The notes: generated by a model from the letters alone, not told the origin. 5,484 bases of DNA from Treponema sp. (GCA_031255815.1 JAIRRU010000295.1:1-5484), one strand, 5' to 3'. Shown: positions 1-5,320, counted from the first letter of the stretch. Numbers and translations: made by a program.

Positions 1-234
1 CACGACTTGAACCTGGCCTCCCAGTACTGCGACCGGATCCTGCTCCTCAAAGACGGCCGCCTGCGTTACCAGGGAAGCCCCCGGGAGATCCTCACCGAAG
101 AAGTGGTGGAAGAGATCTACGGCATCCGGGCGGTGCTTAAGGCCGACGAATACGGCAGGCCCTTTGTGCTGCCCCGGCGGGCGGTTTCGGATACCCCGGA
201 AGAACGGCAAAAGGAGCGGGCCCGTGTTTACTGA
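1..234 (+). CDS. ABC transporter ATP-binding protein, C-terminal fragment (FecE/BtuD/HmuV-type)
   Basis: This is the C-terminal 77 residues of an ATPase whose start lies left of the window. The fragment opens exactly at the H-loop (HDLNLA), the histidine that contacts the ATP gamma-phosphate. It continues with the usual D-loop-distal block (CDRILLLKDGRL, then a GSPREILTEE segment and YGI) typical of ATPases serving ferric-siderophore, haem and vitamin B12 importers. The Walker A, Walker B and signature motifs are outside the window. The protein would sit on the cytoplasmic face of the inner membrane and drive import with a permease that is not visible here. The last 11 nt overlap the next gene, and a binding-protein gene follows downstream, which supports an uptake operon. 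Family assignment is confident; substrate is not determinable from the fragment. Confidence 0.88.
   Translation, partial: HDLNLASQYCDRILLLKDGRLRYQGSPREILTEEVVEEIYGIRAVLKADEYGRPFVLPRRAVSDTPEERQKERARVY
211..216 (+). promoter_or_regulatory. Shine-Dalgarno that sets the radical SAM gene start
   Basis: AAGGAG lies 7 nt before the GTG at 224. It sits inside the 3' end of the ATPase gene. No comparable site precedes the earlier in-frame ATG at 164, so this site decides the start. Confidence 0.75.
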
Positions 235-1519
235 ACGACTCCGATCCCACCATGACGCGGAACGCGGCCTGGAGGCCCTGCTGGGAAGATCCGGGGGGCG
301 TTTAGGGCGGCTCCTCAAGATGAAAAGATGGTCCGCGGTGGAAGCCCGGCTGCGGGAGCCCCCTTCCGGCAAAATCCGGGGCGTCTATATTCACGTGCCC
401 CACTGCGACAGGATATGCGGTTTTTGCAACCTGAACCGGACGGAGCTGAAGGGCGCGGACCTGGACGCTTACGCCGCCTATATAGCCGGAGAAATCGAAG
501 CCTACGGCGCTTACCCGTATATCCGGGAACAGCCTTTCAACGCGGTGTACTTTGGGGGCGGCACCCCCACGGTACTAAGTACGGGGCAGCTTGCCCGGAT
601 CCTGGAGGCCCTCCACCGGCATATCCCCCTGGCGGACGACTGCGAAATCACCCTTGAATCGACCCAGCACAACCTGGGGGCGAAAAAGGCCGCCGGCCTG
701 GAGGCCCTGGGGGTAAACCGTTTCAGCGTCGGGATTCAAACCTTTTCGGACCGGGGCAGAAGGATCCTGGGCAGGACATACCCGGGCGAAAAGGCCCTGG
801 AGGATCTCCTCGCCCTCCGGGAAGCCTTCAAGGGAACCCTGGGGATCGATATCATCTACAGTTACCCCGATCAGAGCATAGAAGAAATAAACCGGGACGC
901 GGAGATCTGTATTTCCTCGGGCGTAAACAGCGTAAGTTTCTATTCCCTGATGATCCACCAGGGTTCGGCCCTGGCCAAATCCATAAACCAGGGTGAAATT
1001 CGGTTCAGCCGGGACATTGAGTCGGACAGGGAACGGCACAATCTCTTTTACAAGCGGCTTACCGAATCGGGCTTTACCCTGCTGGAACTTTCCAAGCTTG
1101 CCCGGCCCGGTGAAGACGCTTACCGTTACATTCACATTCAATACGAAAACGGCGATCTGCTTCCCATCGGTTCCGGCGCGGGGGGGAGGATCGGGGGGTT
1201 TCGGATCTACTCCATGTCGCCGGGCAGGCGCTTTGTGTCCGCCGGGGACGAGGAGTACGACCGCTACTACCGCCTGCTGGGGGAACTTCAGTTCGGCCTG
1301 TACGATCCCGCCCTGATGGCCCGCTTTCTTGGCCCCGCGGTGGAAAAGGCGCTGGTAGAAAAGATACGGGAACTAAGCGGCCGGGGTTTCCTGGTTCCCC
1401 TGCCTCAAGGCTCCGCCTGGTCCCTGAGCCCCGACGGGGTCTTCTGGGGAAACAATATCGCGGTAGAGATCCTCAAAACCGCTGTCGCGGCGAAAAAAGG
1501 AGAATTGGTAAATGGATAG
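224..1519 (+). CDS. HemN/HemW-family radical SAM protein, possibly ChuW/HutW-like haem enzyme
   Basis: A 431-residue protein starting at GTG 224. The [4Fe-4S] radical SAM motif is CX3CX2C at C61, C65 and C68, within YIHVPHCDRICGFCN. GGGTPT (111-116) is the SAM-binding glycine motif, followed by blocks typical of the family (GVNRFSVGIQTF, then IDIIYSYPDQS). The C-terminal third ends in LSPDGVFWGNNIA, like the HemN C-terminal domain. HemN proper carries an extra Cys two residues after the third cluster Cys; here that position is Leu (CNL), so true coproporphyrinogen dehydrogenase activity is doubtful. Known relatives include HemW (haem chaperone) and ChuW/HutW (anaerobic haem ring-opening methyltransferases found in haem uptake loci). 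Its place between an ABC ATPase and a FecB-like binding protein, with overlaps on both sides, favours a role in using an imported tetrapyrrole. That role is inference. The family call is strong; the exact reaction is open. Confidence 0.88.
   Translation: MFTERLRSHHDAERGLEALLGRSGGRLGRLLKMKRWSAVEARLREPPSGKIRGVYIHVPHCDRICGFCNLNRTELKGADLDAYAAYIAGEIEAYGAYPYIREQPFNAVYFGGGTPTVLSTGQLARILEALHRHIPLADDCEITLESTQHNLGAKKAAGLEALGVNRFSVGIQTFSDRGRRILGRTYPGEKALEDLLALREAFKGTLGIDIIYSYPDQSIEEINRDAEICISSGVNSVSFYSLMIHQGSALAKSINQGEIRFSRDIESDRERHNLFYKRLTESGFTLLELSKLARPGEDAYRYIHIQYENGDLLPIGSGAGGRIGGFRIYSMSPGRRFVSAGDEEYDRYYRLLGELQFGLYDPALMARFLGPAVEKALVEKIRELSGRGFLVPLPQGSAWSLSPDGVFWGNNIAVEILKTAVAAKKGELVNG
1497..1502 (+). 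promoter_or_regulatory. Shine-Dalgarno of the binding-protein gene
   Basis: AAGGAG ends 9 nt before the ATG at 1512, inside the last codons of the radical SAM gene. It supports the upstream ATG as the true start, even though this gives an unusually long stretch before the signal-peptide hydrophobic core. Confidence 0.7.
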
Positions 1520-2606
1520 AAAAACTAAAGACGGCTTAGGAGCCTGTCGCGTTTGTGAGGTTTTACGCGCAAAGCGCAACAAACTACCAGGCGCGGGGGG
1601 AAGATTCGCCTCCCTGGGGCCCTTTACAACAGGATTACTGCTTGCGATAGTTTTACTGTTCCCGGGAGACCCCCGGGGCCTGGCCGCGGCGGGGCGGAAA
1701 GACGCGGCGCTCCCGGAAAGCCCCTCGGGAAGGGAGGGCGCGGAAGATCCCGGCCTCTACTGGCGGCTTGTCGGGGAAAATGAGGGCGCCTATATCCTTG
1801 ACGGGGCGGGCAATAAAACGCCCTTGGCGGAGTACCGGCGGATGGTGGTCATTTCCCCGGGGGCGGTGGAGGTTCTCTACATGATAGGCGCGGAATCGGC
1901 GATCGCGGCCCTTAGTTCCGGCCGGGACCCCATCTGGCCGGAAGAAAAAACATCCCTGCTCCCCAGCATAGGGAACACGGCGCGGCCGAGTCTTGAGGCG
2001 ATTGTCGCCCTTGATCCGGATCTGGTTATCGGAAACGCTATGAACGCCGCGCTTATGGCGGATCTTGCATCCCGGGGCTACGCGGTACTGATCCACAGCG
2101 CCGATTCCCTGGCGGATATATTCAACGGAACCGTCCTTTTGGGGAAGCTGGCCGGGAAAGAGGCGGAAGCCCGGGCCCTGGTGGACGAAAAACAGGCCCA
2201 ACTGGATTCCCTGAAAGAAGCATTGAAAAGAAACCCCCTCAATTTGAAAGGGGCCTTTCTCTACTCCGCCAACCCGCTGACGGCCTTTACCGCCCGGTCT
2301 CTGCCGGGGGAAATTTTCAGCATCCTGGGAGTGGAGAACATCGCCGGCGGATTGAACGCGGCCCAGCCCATCCTCTCCCCGGAGTATATCCTTGCCCAAA
2401 ACCCCGACTTCCTCTTCGGGGCCATGGCGGTTTCAAAGCCGGAAGATATTCTAAACGCCAGCCCGGTAATCGGGCAAACCCGGGCGGGAATTGAAAAGAA
2501 CATCAGCATTGTGCCCTCCTCCCTGTTTATGCGTACTTCCCCCCGGATTGTGGAAAGCCTAATGGAACTGTACGGGATTATACAGGGGTTCAGGAAAGAT
2601 CCGTAG
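1512..2606 (+). CDS. Periplasmic ABC transporter substrate-binding protein (FecB/BtuF-like, Peripla_BP_2)
   Basis: A 364-residue binding protein that would capture a ferric complex, haem or cobalamin in the periplasm and hand it to the ABC importer encoded upstream. The hydrophobic core of the signal peptide lies at about 35-50 (GLLLAIVLLF), with a probable signal peptidase I site near AAA at 58-60. There is no lipobox Cys, so it is not predicted to be a lipoprotein. The Peripla_BP_2 fold runs from about residue 110: VVISPGAVEVLYMIGA, then IGNTARPSLEAIVALDPDLVIG, a long alpha-helical linker, and a second lobe with FSILGVENIAGG and LSPEYILAQNPDFLF. The ATG overlaps the radical SAM stop by 8 nt. 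The region before the hydrophobic core is unusually long (about 34 residues), Arg/Lys-rich and contains two Cys; it coincides with a DNA palindrome (1542-1592). Substrate cannot be told from sequence alone. Confidence 0.9.
   Translation: MDRKTKDGLGACRVCEVLRAKRNKLPGAGGRFASLGPFTTGLLLAIVLLFPGDPRGLAAAGRKDAALPESPSGREGAEDPGLYWRLVGENEGAYILDGAGNKTPLAEYRRMVVISPGAVEVLYMIGAESAIAALSSGRDPIWPEEKTSLLPSIGNTARPSLEAIVALDPDLVIGNAMNAALMADLASRGYAVLIHSADSLADIFNGTVLLGKLAGKEAEARALVDEKQAQLDSLKEALKRNPLNLKGAFLYSANPLTAFTARSLPGEIFSILGVENIAGGLNAAQPILSPEYILAQNPDFLFGAMAVSKPEDILNASPVIGQTRAGIEKNISIVPSSLFMRTSPRIVESLMELYGIIQGFRKDP
1542..1592. repeat. Nested imperfect palindrome inside the signal-peptide coding region
   Basis: Three pairs of inverted arms nest within 51 nt. 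The outer pair is GCCTG (1542-1546) with CAGGC (1588-1592). The middle pair is GTTTGT (1551-1556) with ACAAAC (1579-1584). The inner pair is GCGC (1567-1570), AAA, GCGC (1574-1577). The segment is a multiple of three long and encodes about residues 11-27 of the binding protein. Whether it is a dispersed mobile palindrome or a translation-controlling hairpin cannot be decided from one copy. Confidence 0.5.
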
Positions 2607-2617
2607 CCCTCCAAAAC

Positions 2618-2638
2618 GCCGGCCCTAAACAGGACGGC
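2618..2638 (-). terminator. Weak hairpin between convergent operons
   Basis: Arms GCCGGCC (2618-2624) and GGACGGC (2632-2638) pair with one mismatch around a 7-nt loop. Read on the minus strand the hairpin is followed by GTTTTGG, a short T-run, so it may end the exbB-exbD-tonB transcript. On the plus strand only CTT follows, so it would be poor for the ABC operon. It lies in the short gap between the two convergent stop codons. Confidence 0.3.
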
Positions 2639-2663
2639 TTGGCGATCCGCTCGTGAAACGTCG

Positions 2664-3380
2664 CTATTTAAGGGAAAAGGCCACCGTCACCTGGAAGCTC
2701 ATCTCCTCCTCCCCGATCTCTCCGGGGAAGGGGGGAAAGGGAGCGGCGTTTTTTACCGCCGCCAGGGCGGAGGCGTTGAGCCGTTCGTAGCGGGATTTTT
2801 TCCCCAGCGCCGGTTCCCCCACCAGGGCTCCCTGCCGGGAGAGGGTAAAGCGGATCTCCACGGTCCCCTCCTGTTCCTGCCGCCGGGCCTGATAGGGATA
2901 GGTTTTCTCCTGGTCGATAAGGGAGCGGATACGCCTGGCGTAACGGGAAAGGATCTCTTCCCTGGCCGGGCCGGGTGGAGGGGCCGGCTTTTCCGGCGGA
3001 AGGGGAAGCGCCGGGAGTTCCTCCTCAAGCGGGCCGGAATCTTCGGGGCTGTATTCCGCCCTTAGCCCCGCCGCCGGGAGCGCCGGGGTTTCCATGGGTA
3101 TTTCCGTGGAGGCCGGTTCAGCCGGCTGAGGCGCGGCAGGGGGAAGCGTTGCCGGAGGAGACGCTGCCGGGAGAGGCTCGGGCGACGGTAGTTCAGGTGG
3201 CGGCGATTCCGCCAAGGAAGGCGCGGGGGGCGCGAGGTTCACCATGACAAGCCGTTCCCTCCGGGAAGGCGGCTCCGGCATCCGGGAATACGGGGGAGGG
3301 CCGAGGTACAGGACCGCGGCGTGGACAAGCGCGGAAAAGAGGACGAGGAAGGGCAGGAGCTTAGGATTCCTGTTCTTCAT
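2664..3380 (-). CDS. tonB: TonB energy-transducing protein
   Basis: A 238-residue TonB that couples the ExbBD proton motor to outer-membrane receptors. The ATG at 3380 is preferred over an in-frame TTG two codons earlier because GGTGAG lies 8 nt upstream of the ATG but only 2 nt from the TTG. With this start the N-terminal membrane anchor (about 8-26) has Ser16-x3-His20, the same spacing and numbering as the functionally important S16/H20 of E. coli TonB. Residues 28 to about 145 form a Pro/Glu/Ala-rich stretch expected to span the periplasm. The last 80 residues are a TonB C-terminal domain (YPYQARRQEQEGTVEIRFTL, then LNASALAAVKNAAPFPPFP). It is the last gene of the exbB-exbD-tonB operon and overlaps the exbD stop by 20 nt, so translation is probably coupled. 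Confidence 0.92.
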   Translation of the reverse strand: MKNRNPKLLPFLVLFSALVHAAVLYLGPPPYSRMPEPPSRRERLVMVNLAPPAPSLAESPPPELPSPEPLPAASPPATLPPAAPQPAEPASTEIPMETPALPAAGLRAEYSPEDSGPLEEELPALPLPPEKPAPPPGPAREEILSRYARRIRSLIDQEKTYPYQARRQEQEGTVEIRFTLSRQGALVGEPALGKKSRYERLNASALAAVKNAAPFPPFPGEIGEEEMSFQVTVAFSLK

Positions 3381-3771
3381 AGGCAAGGCTCACCGTTTTG
3401 AGGCCCGCGCTCCGGGCCGTGTCGATAACTTCAAAAAAACTGCCGTAGGGAACCTCCCGGTCTCCCCGGATAAGGAGGACGGCTTCCGGTTTTTCCGCCG
3501 CCAAGTTCCGCAGGATCCCTTCCAGCTCTCCCGGATCAAGGGGCGTATCGTGCTGGTTCAGAAACAGGCGGCCTTCCCGGTCCAGGGAGATAAGCAGGTC
3601 CGCCTCGGGTTTTTCATGTTCCCTGCCGGAACCGGGCAGATCCAGGGAAAGGGCCGGCTGGATCAAGGCCGAGGTAAGGATGAAAAAGAGCAGCAACTGG
3701 AACACGATGTCCATAAGGGGGGTAATATCGATCCCCAGGTTTTGCGGTTTACGGCATAGAAACGGTTTCAT
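3361..3771 (-). CDS. exbD: ExbD/TolR-type biopolymer transport protein
   Basis: A 136-residue ExbD. One membrane helix lies near the N-terminus (about 16-37) in GIDITPLMDIVFQLLLFF. Asp21 matches the conserved membrane aspartate that carries protons in ExbD/TolR. The rest is a periplasmic domain (ADLLISLDREGRLFLN, then EAVLLIRGDREVPYG and VIDTARSAGLKTVSLA) with the usual ExbD/TolR pattern. Two ATGs lie close together (3777 and 3771). GAGG at 3781-3784 is 9 nt from the second but only 3 nt from the first, so 3771 is chosen. The start overlaps the exbB end by 23 nt and the stop overlaps tonB. The downstream TonB points to ExbD rather than TolR. Confidence 0.92.
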   Translation of the reverse strand: MKPFLCRKPQNLGIDITPLMDIVFQLLLFFILTSALIQPALSLDLPGSGREHEKPEADLLISLDREGRLFLNQHDTPLDPGELEGILRNLAAEKPEAVLLIRGDREVPYGSFFEVIDTARSAGLKTVSLAYEEQES

Positions 3772-4462
3772 ACACATCCGCCTCGGGGTTTGAGGGTTTC
3801 ACGGCGGCCGGGATATTCCAGGAATCCCCCTTCCTTTCGCCGCTCCCCCGCCCGGTAAAGACGTTGAGGCGGGAAACCAGGAACTGTATATCCTCGGATC
3901 GGCCGGTAACAATGCCGGAAAAATAATGATGGGCCAGCAGGGCGGGGATGGCGATGAGGAGCCCGAAGGCGGTGGTTAGGAGGGCGACCCAGATGCCCCC
4001 GGAAAGGAGGCTTACATCCGCCCGGCCGCCTATGGATTCCAGCTTGCGGAACACCTCGATCATCCCCAGGACTGTCCCGAAGAGCCCCAGAAGAGGGGCC
4101 AGATGGGCGACCGAGGCGAGAGCGCCAAGCCGTTTTTCCCCTTCCCGGATAATTTCAGAGCCGGCCACAAAGATCTTTTCCGCCGCCTCCGCCGTTTCAT
4201 CCCCGGCGCTTTCCAGGTAAGCGGCGGCCATTTGGGAAAGGTAGCCCCTCTTGTTTTTCCCGGCGATTTTCTCCCGGAGTTCCCGAAACGCCTCCGTTTT
4301 TTCCTCCTCCCCGCCGCCCCTGAGGCCTTCGAGGAAAAGATCCAACCGCTGGCGGCTTCTGAAAAAGTAGAAGCCCCGTTCCAGGATCACCCCCAGGGCA
4401 AGCACCGAAAAGGCCAGCAGGGGATACATGACCCAGCCTCCCCGGACAAATAGATCAAACAT
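3749..4462 (-). CDS. exbB: ExbB/TolQ/MotA-type proton channel protein
   Basis: A 237-residue ExbB, the channel-forming partner of ExbD. It has three membrane segments: about 10-27 (WVMYPLLAFSVLALGVIL, followed by the family's ER pair at 28-29), about 115-134 and about 152-175. The conserved blocks are APLLGLFGTVLGMIEVF (121-137) and GIWVALLTTAFGLLIAIPA (155-173), including Thr129 and Thr163 on the channel lining. The charged cytoplasmic loop between helices 1 and 2 is rich in Glu and Lys. The ATG at 4462 has AAGG 7 nt upstream. It is the first gene of the operon exbB-exbD-tonB. The C-terminal tail after about residue 200 is longer than in minimal ExbB proteins and not recognisable. TolQ is the alternative, made unlikely by the adjacent TonB. 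Confidence 0.93.
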   Translation of the reverse strand: MFDLFVRGGWVMYPLLAFSVLALGVILERGFYFFRSRQRLDLFLEGLRGGGEEEKTEAFRELREKIAGKNKRGYLSQMAAAYLESAGDETAEAAEKIFVAGSEIIREGEKRLGALASVAHLAPLLGLFGTVLGMIEVFRKLESIGGRADVSLLSGGIWVALLTTAFGLLIAIPALLAHHYFSGIVTGRSEDIQFLVSRLNVFTGRGSGERKGDSWNIPAAVKPSNPEADVYETVSMP

Positions 4463-4523
4463 GGCGCAACCTTAGTTATATTAAGCTAACTTTATCCTTG
4501 CATTAAGCGGAACTTACTGTCAA
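4463..4523 (-). promoter_or_regulatory. exbB upstream control region, promoter not resolved
   Basis: On the minus strand a perfect TTGACA occurs at 4523-4518 but lacks a good -10 at 16-18 nt. A TAATAT (4483-4478) is 17 nt from TTAATG (4506-4501), a weak -35, and would leave only a very short leader. The region is AT-rich compared with the flanks and must hold the exbB promoter unless transcription comes from further away. Confidence 0.35.
4476..4494. promoter_or_regulatory. Possible DtxR/IdeR-like operator before exbB
   Basis: Read on the minus strand, TAAAGTTAGCTTAATATAA matches 15 of 19 positions of the known DtxR consensus TWAGGTTAGSCTAACCTWA. It overlaps a separate dyad AGTTA-N8-TAACT at 4474-4491. 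It lies 14 nt before the exbB ATG, where a bound repressor would block the promoter or initiation. Iron control of tonB-exbBD is common; which regulator acts here is inference. The two arms of the 19-mer are not themselves well matched, which lowers confidence. Confidence 0.35.
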
Positions 4524-4587
4524 GCCGCCTCGTTGAAACCAAGCGCGGTTACCGACAAGCCGGGAAATTCAGGCGATATTATAAACA

Positions 4588-4670
4588 GGGCGTGTCCCGA
4601 AACCGTATCCATCGAGGCTGCGTGTTCCCGCAAGGGCCAGCGCGTTTTACCCATCGGATGCGGTTTTTTT
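4588..4670 (+). ncRNA. Candidate structured RNA ending in a terminator-like T-tract
   Basis: On the plus strand AACCGTATCC (4601-4610) can pair with GGATGCGGTT (4656-4665), ten pairs with one G-U, running straight into seven Ts (4664-4670). Inside are GCTG (4617-4620) with CAGC (4638-4641) and CCC-GCAA-GGG (4627-4636), a GNRA tetraloop hairpin. Just upstream is GGG-CGTGT-CCC (4588-4598). No reading frame is evident. A possible plus-strand -10, TATTAT at 4578-4583, lacks a convincing -35. It may be a small RNA, or only a folded terminator; the long loop is unusual for a plain terminator. Not recognised as tmRNA, SRP RNA, RNase P RNA or a cobalamin riboswitch. Confidence 0.25.
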
Positions 4671-4672
4671 AT

Positions 4673-4713
4673 TTGAGGCTGTTCCAAAACTTCAGCTTTT
4701 GGAACAGCCTCAA
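4673..4713. repeat. Perfect palindrome, 17-bp arms, 7-nt loop
   Basis: Arms TTGAGGCTGTTCCAAAA (4673-4689) and TTTTGGAACAGCCTCAA (4697-4713) match perfectly around CTTCAGC. Three further outer pairs (one G-U) are possible at 4670-4672/4714-4716. On the plus strand TTTTT follows at 4717-4721, so it can act as an intrinsic terminator in that direction. On the minus strand, the direction of the tRNA, an A-rich tract follows instead. It may be a member of a dispersed palindromic repeat family; only one copy is in the window. Confidence 0.7.
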
Positions 4714-4727
4714 GTATTTTTGGTTTA

Positions 4728-4799
4728 TGACCCTAGACGGAATCGAACCATCATAGCTGGCTTAGAAGGCCAGTGCTCTATCCATTGAGCTATAGGGCC
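4728..4799 (-). tRNA. tRNA-Arg(UCU)
   Basis: A complete 72-nt cloverleaf on the minus strand. The acceptor stem is GGCCCTA with TAGGGTC (one G-U), the D-stem GCTC/GAGC with loop AATGGATA, and the anticodon stem CTGGC/GCCAG. The anticodon loop is CTTCTAA, giving anticodon TCT (4764-4766), which reads AGA and AGG. The variable loop has 4 nt. The T-arm is GATGG-TTCGATT-CCGTC, and the discriminator base is A. The 3' CCA is not encoded, as the next bases are TAA, so it must be added by CCA transferase. The 5' ten bases overlap the 3' end of the upstream same-strand gene, so the tRNA is probably processed from a shared transcript or has its promoter inside that gene. No canonical T-tract terminator follows in the tRNA direction. 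Confidence 0.96.
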
Positions 4800-5239
4800 A
4801 GGTCTCTTTCAAACCGCGTCAATGCGGCATTCGATATATTGAAACAAGGGTTCGGCGATTTGTTATAAATTTTATACCTGAACCCGCTGTGTATCATGGC
4901 GGCGATGAATACCCCGTTCGGCAGGTATCCGATCTTTTTCTCAAAAAGATGTTTTAAGCCGTAACTGGAATACCGCTTATTGATCGCCTTTACTTTCCCC
5001 ACGCTTTCCAGCAGTGCGCAGGCATTGGCAAACTCCTCCCAATAGACTTCCCACCCCTTCTTCCTCAAATCGGCGAGGTTGTCATGGAATTCCCGCTCGG
5101 TCATCTCTTTTCCGAAGTTGTCTTTTCCTTTTTCGGTATCTTTTTCAAAAAACTCAAAGGAATGAAACCCTTCACTTGACAGCCACGGTTCGGAGCTTAT
5201 AACCTGTTTTAGAGTCCTCAAAGCCTCATTTTTAGTCAA
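4790..5239 (-). CDS. Unrecognised AT-rich hypothetical protein overlapping tRNA-Arg
   Basis: A 149-residue protein of unknown function. I cannot name a family. It is soluble-looking, with no signal peptide or membrane helix. An acidic/basic, Lys- and Glu-rich first half (about 30-70) is followed by a compact block at 90-136: SSYGLKH (91-97), GYLPNGVFIAA (104-114) and FNIS (133-136), which reads like a conserved core. It vaguely recalls small proteins carried on plasmids and integrative elements, but that is memory, not a search. The TTG at 5239 is chosen because AAGGGG lies 5 nt upstream and because a strong promoter (5276-5304) would start transcription downstream of the only longer option, GTG 5293. 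GC content is visibly lower than in the neighbours (about 33-45% per 60-nt line sampled), suggesting foreign origin. The final codons and TAG stop lie in the tRNA 5' end. Confidence 0.7.
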   Translation of the reverse strand: MTKNEALRTLKQVISSEPWLSSEGFHSFEFFEKDTEKGKDNFGKEMTEREFHDNLADLRKKGWEVYWEEFANACALLESVGKVKAINKRYSSYGLKHLFEKKIGYLPNGVFIAAMIHSGFRYKIYNKSPNPCFNISNAALTRFERDLAL

Positions 5240-5244
5240 TTCCA

Positions 5245-5250
5245 CCCCTT
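5245..5250 (-). promoter_or_regulatory. Shine-Dalgarno for the AT-rich gene
   Basis: AAGGGG on the minus strand ends 5 nt before TTG 5239. The GTG at 5245 directly abuts this site and the GTG at 5293 has no such site, so TTG 5239 is the better start. Confidence 0.5.
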
Positions 5251-5275
5251 GAAACCGTACTGATTTCGTGCAAGA

Positions 5276-5304
5276 ATTATATCCAAGATACACGATATAG
5301 GCAA
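5276..5304 (-). promoter_or_regulatory. Sigma-70-type promoter of the AT-rich gene
   Basis: On the minus strand TTGCCT (5304-5299) is followed, after exactly 17 nt, by a perfect TATAAT (5281-5276). Transcription should begin near 5269, about 30 nt before TTG 5239. This could also drive the downstream tRNA-Arg as a read-through transcript. Confidence 0.65.
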
Positions 5305-5320
5305 TATAGCAGGCTACCTA

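Noticed and set aside
164..223. Earlier in-frame ATG for the radical SAM gene
   Set aside because: It would overlap the ATPase by 71 nt and has no ribosome binding site, whereas GTG 224 has AAGGAG at 7 nt. The extra residues are just the ATPase gene read in another frame.
575..1141. 188-codon minus-strand open frame
   Set aside because: It lies wholly within the radical SAM gene, with no recognisable motifs. It is a shadow of GC-rich coding sequence.
1512..1700. Lipoprotein signal for the binding protein
   Set aside because: The only nearby Cys residues (12 and 15) are before the hydrophobic core, so no lipobox is possible. An AAA site suits signal peptidase I.
1653..2399. 248-codon minus-strand open frame
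   Set aside because: It is opposite to the binding-protein gene, with low-complexity Arg/Gly/Pro-rich translation and no domain.
3244..3759. 171-codon plus-strand open frame
   Set aside because: It is antisense to exbD and tonB, which have clear family motifs in their own frames.
4103..4453. 116-codon plus-strand open frame
   Set aside because: It is antisense to exbB and shows no recognisable domain.
4463..4727. Cobalamin riboswitch before exbB
   Set aside because: I looked for the B12-box and core (GCCACTG and related conserved blocks) on both strands and did not find them.
4864..4876. TATAAATTTTATA palindrome
   Set aside because: It is short, AT-only and inside a coding region (Tyr/Lys/Ile codons), which is expected by chance in AT-rich DNA.
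5240..5293. GTG 5293 as start of the AT-rich gene
   Set aside because: The TATAAT at 5276-5281 lies downstream of this GTG, so a transcript from that promoter would not include it, and it has no Shine-Dalgarno.
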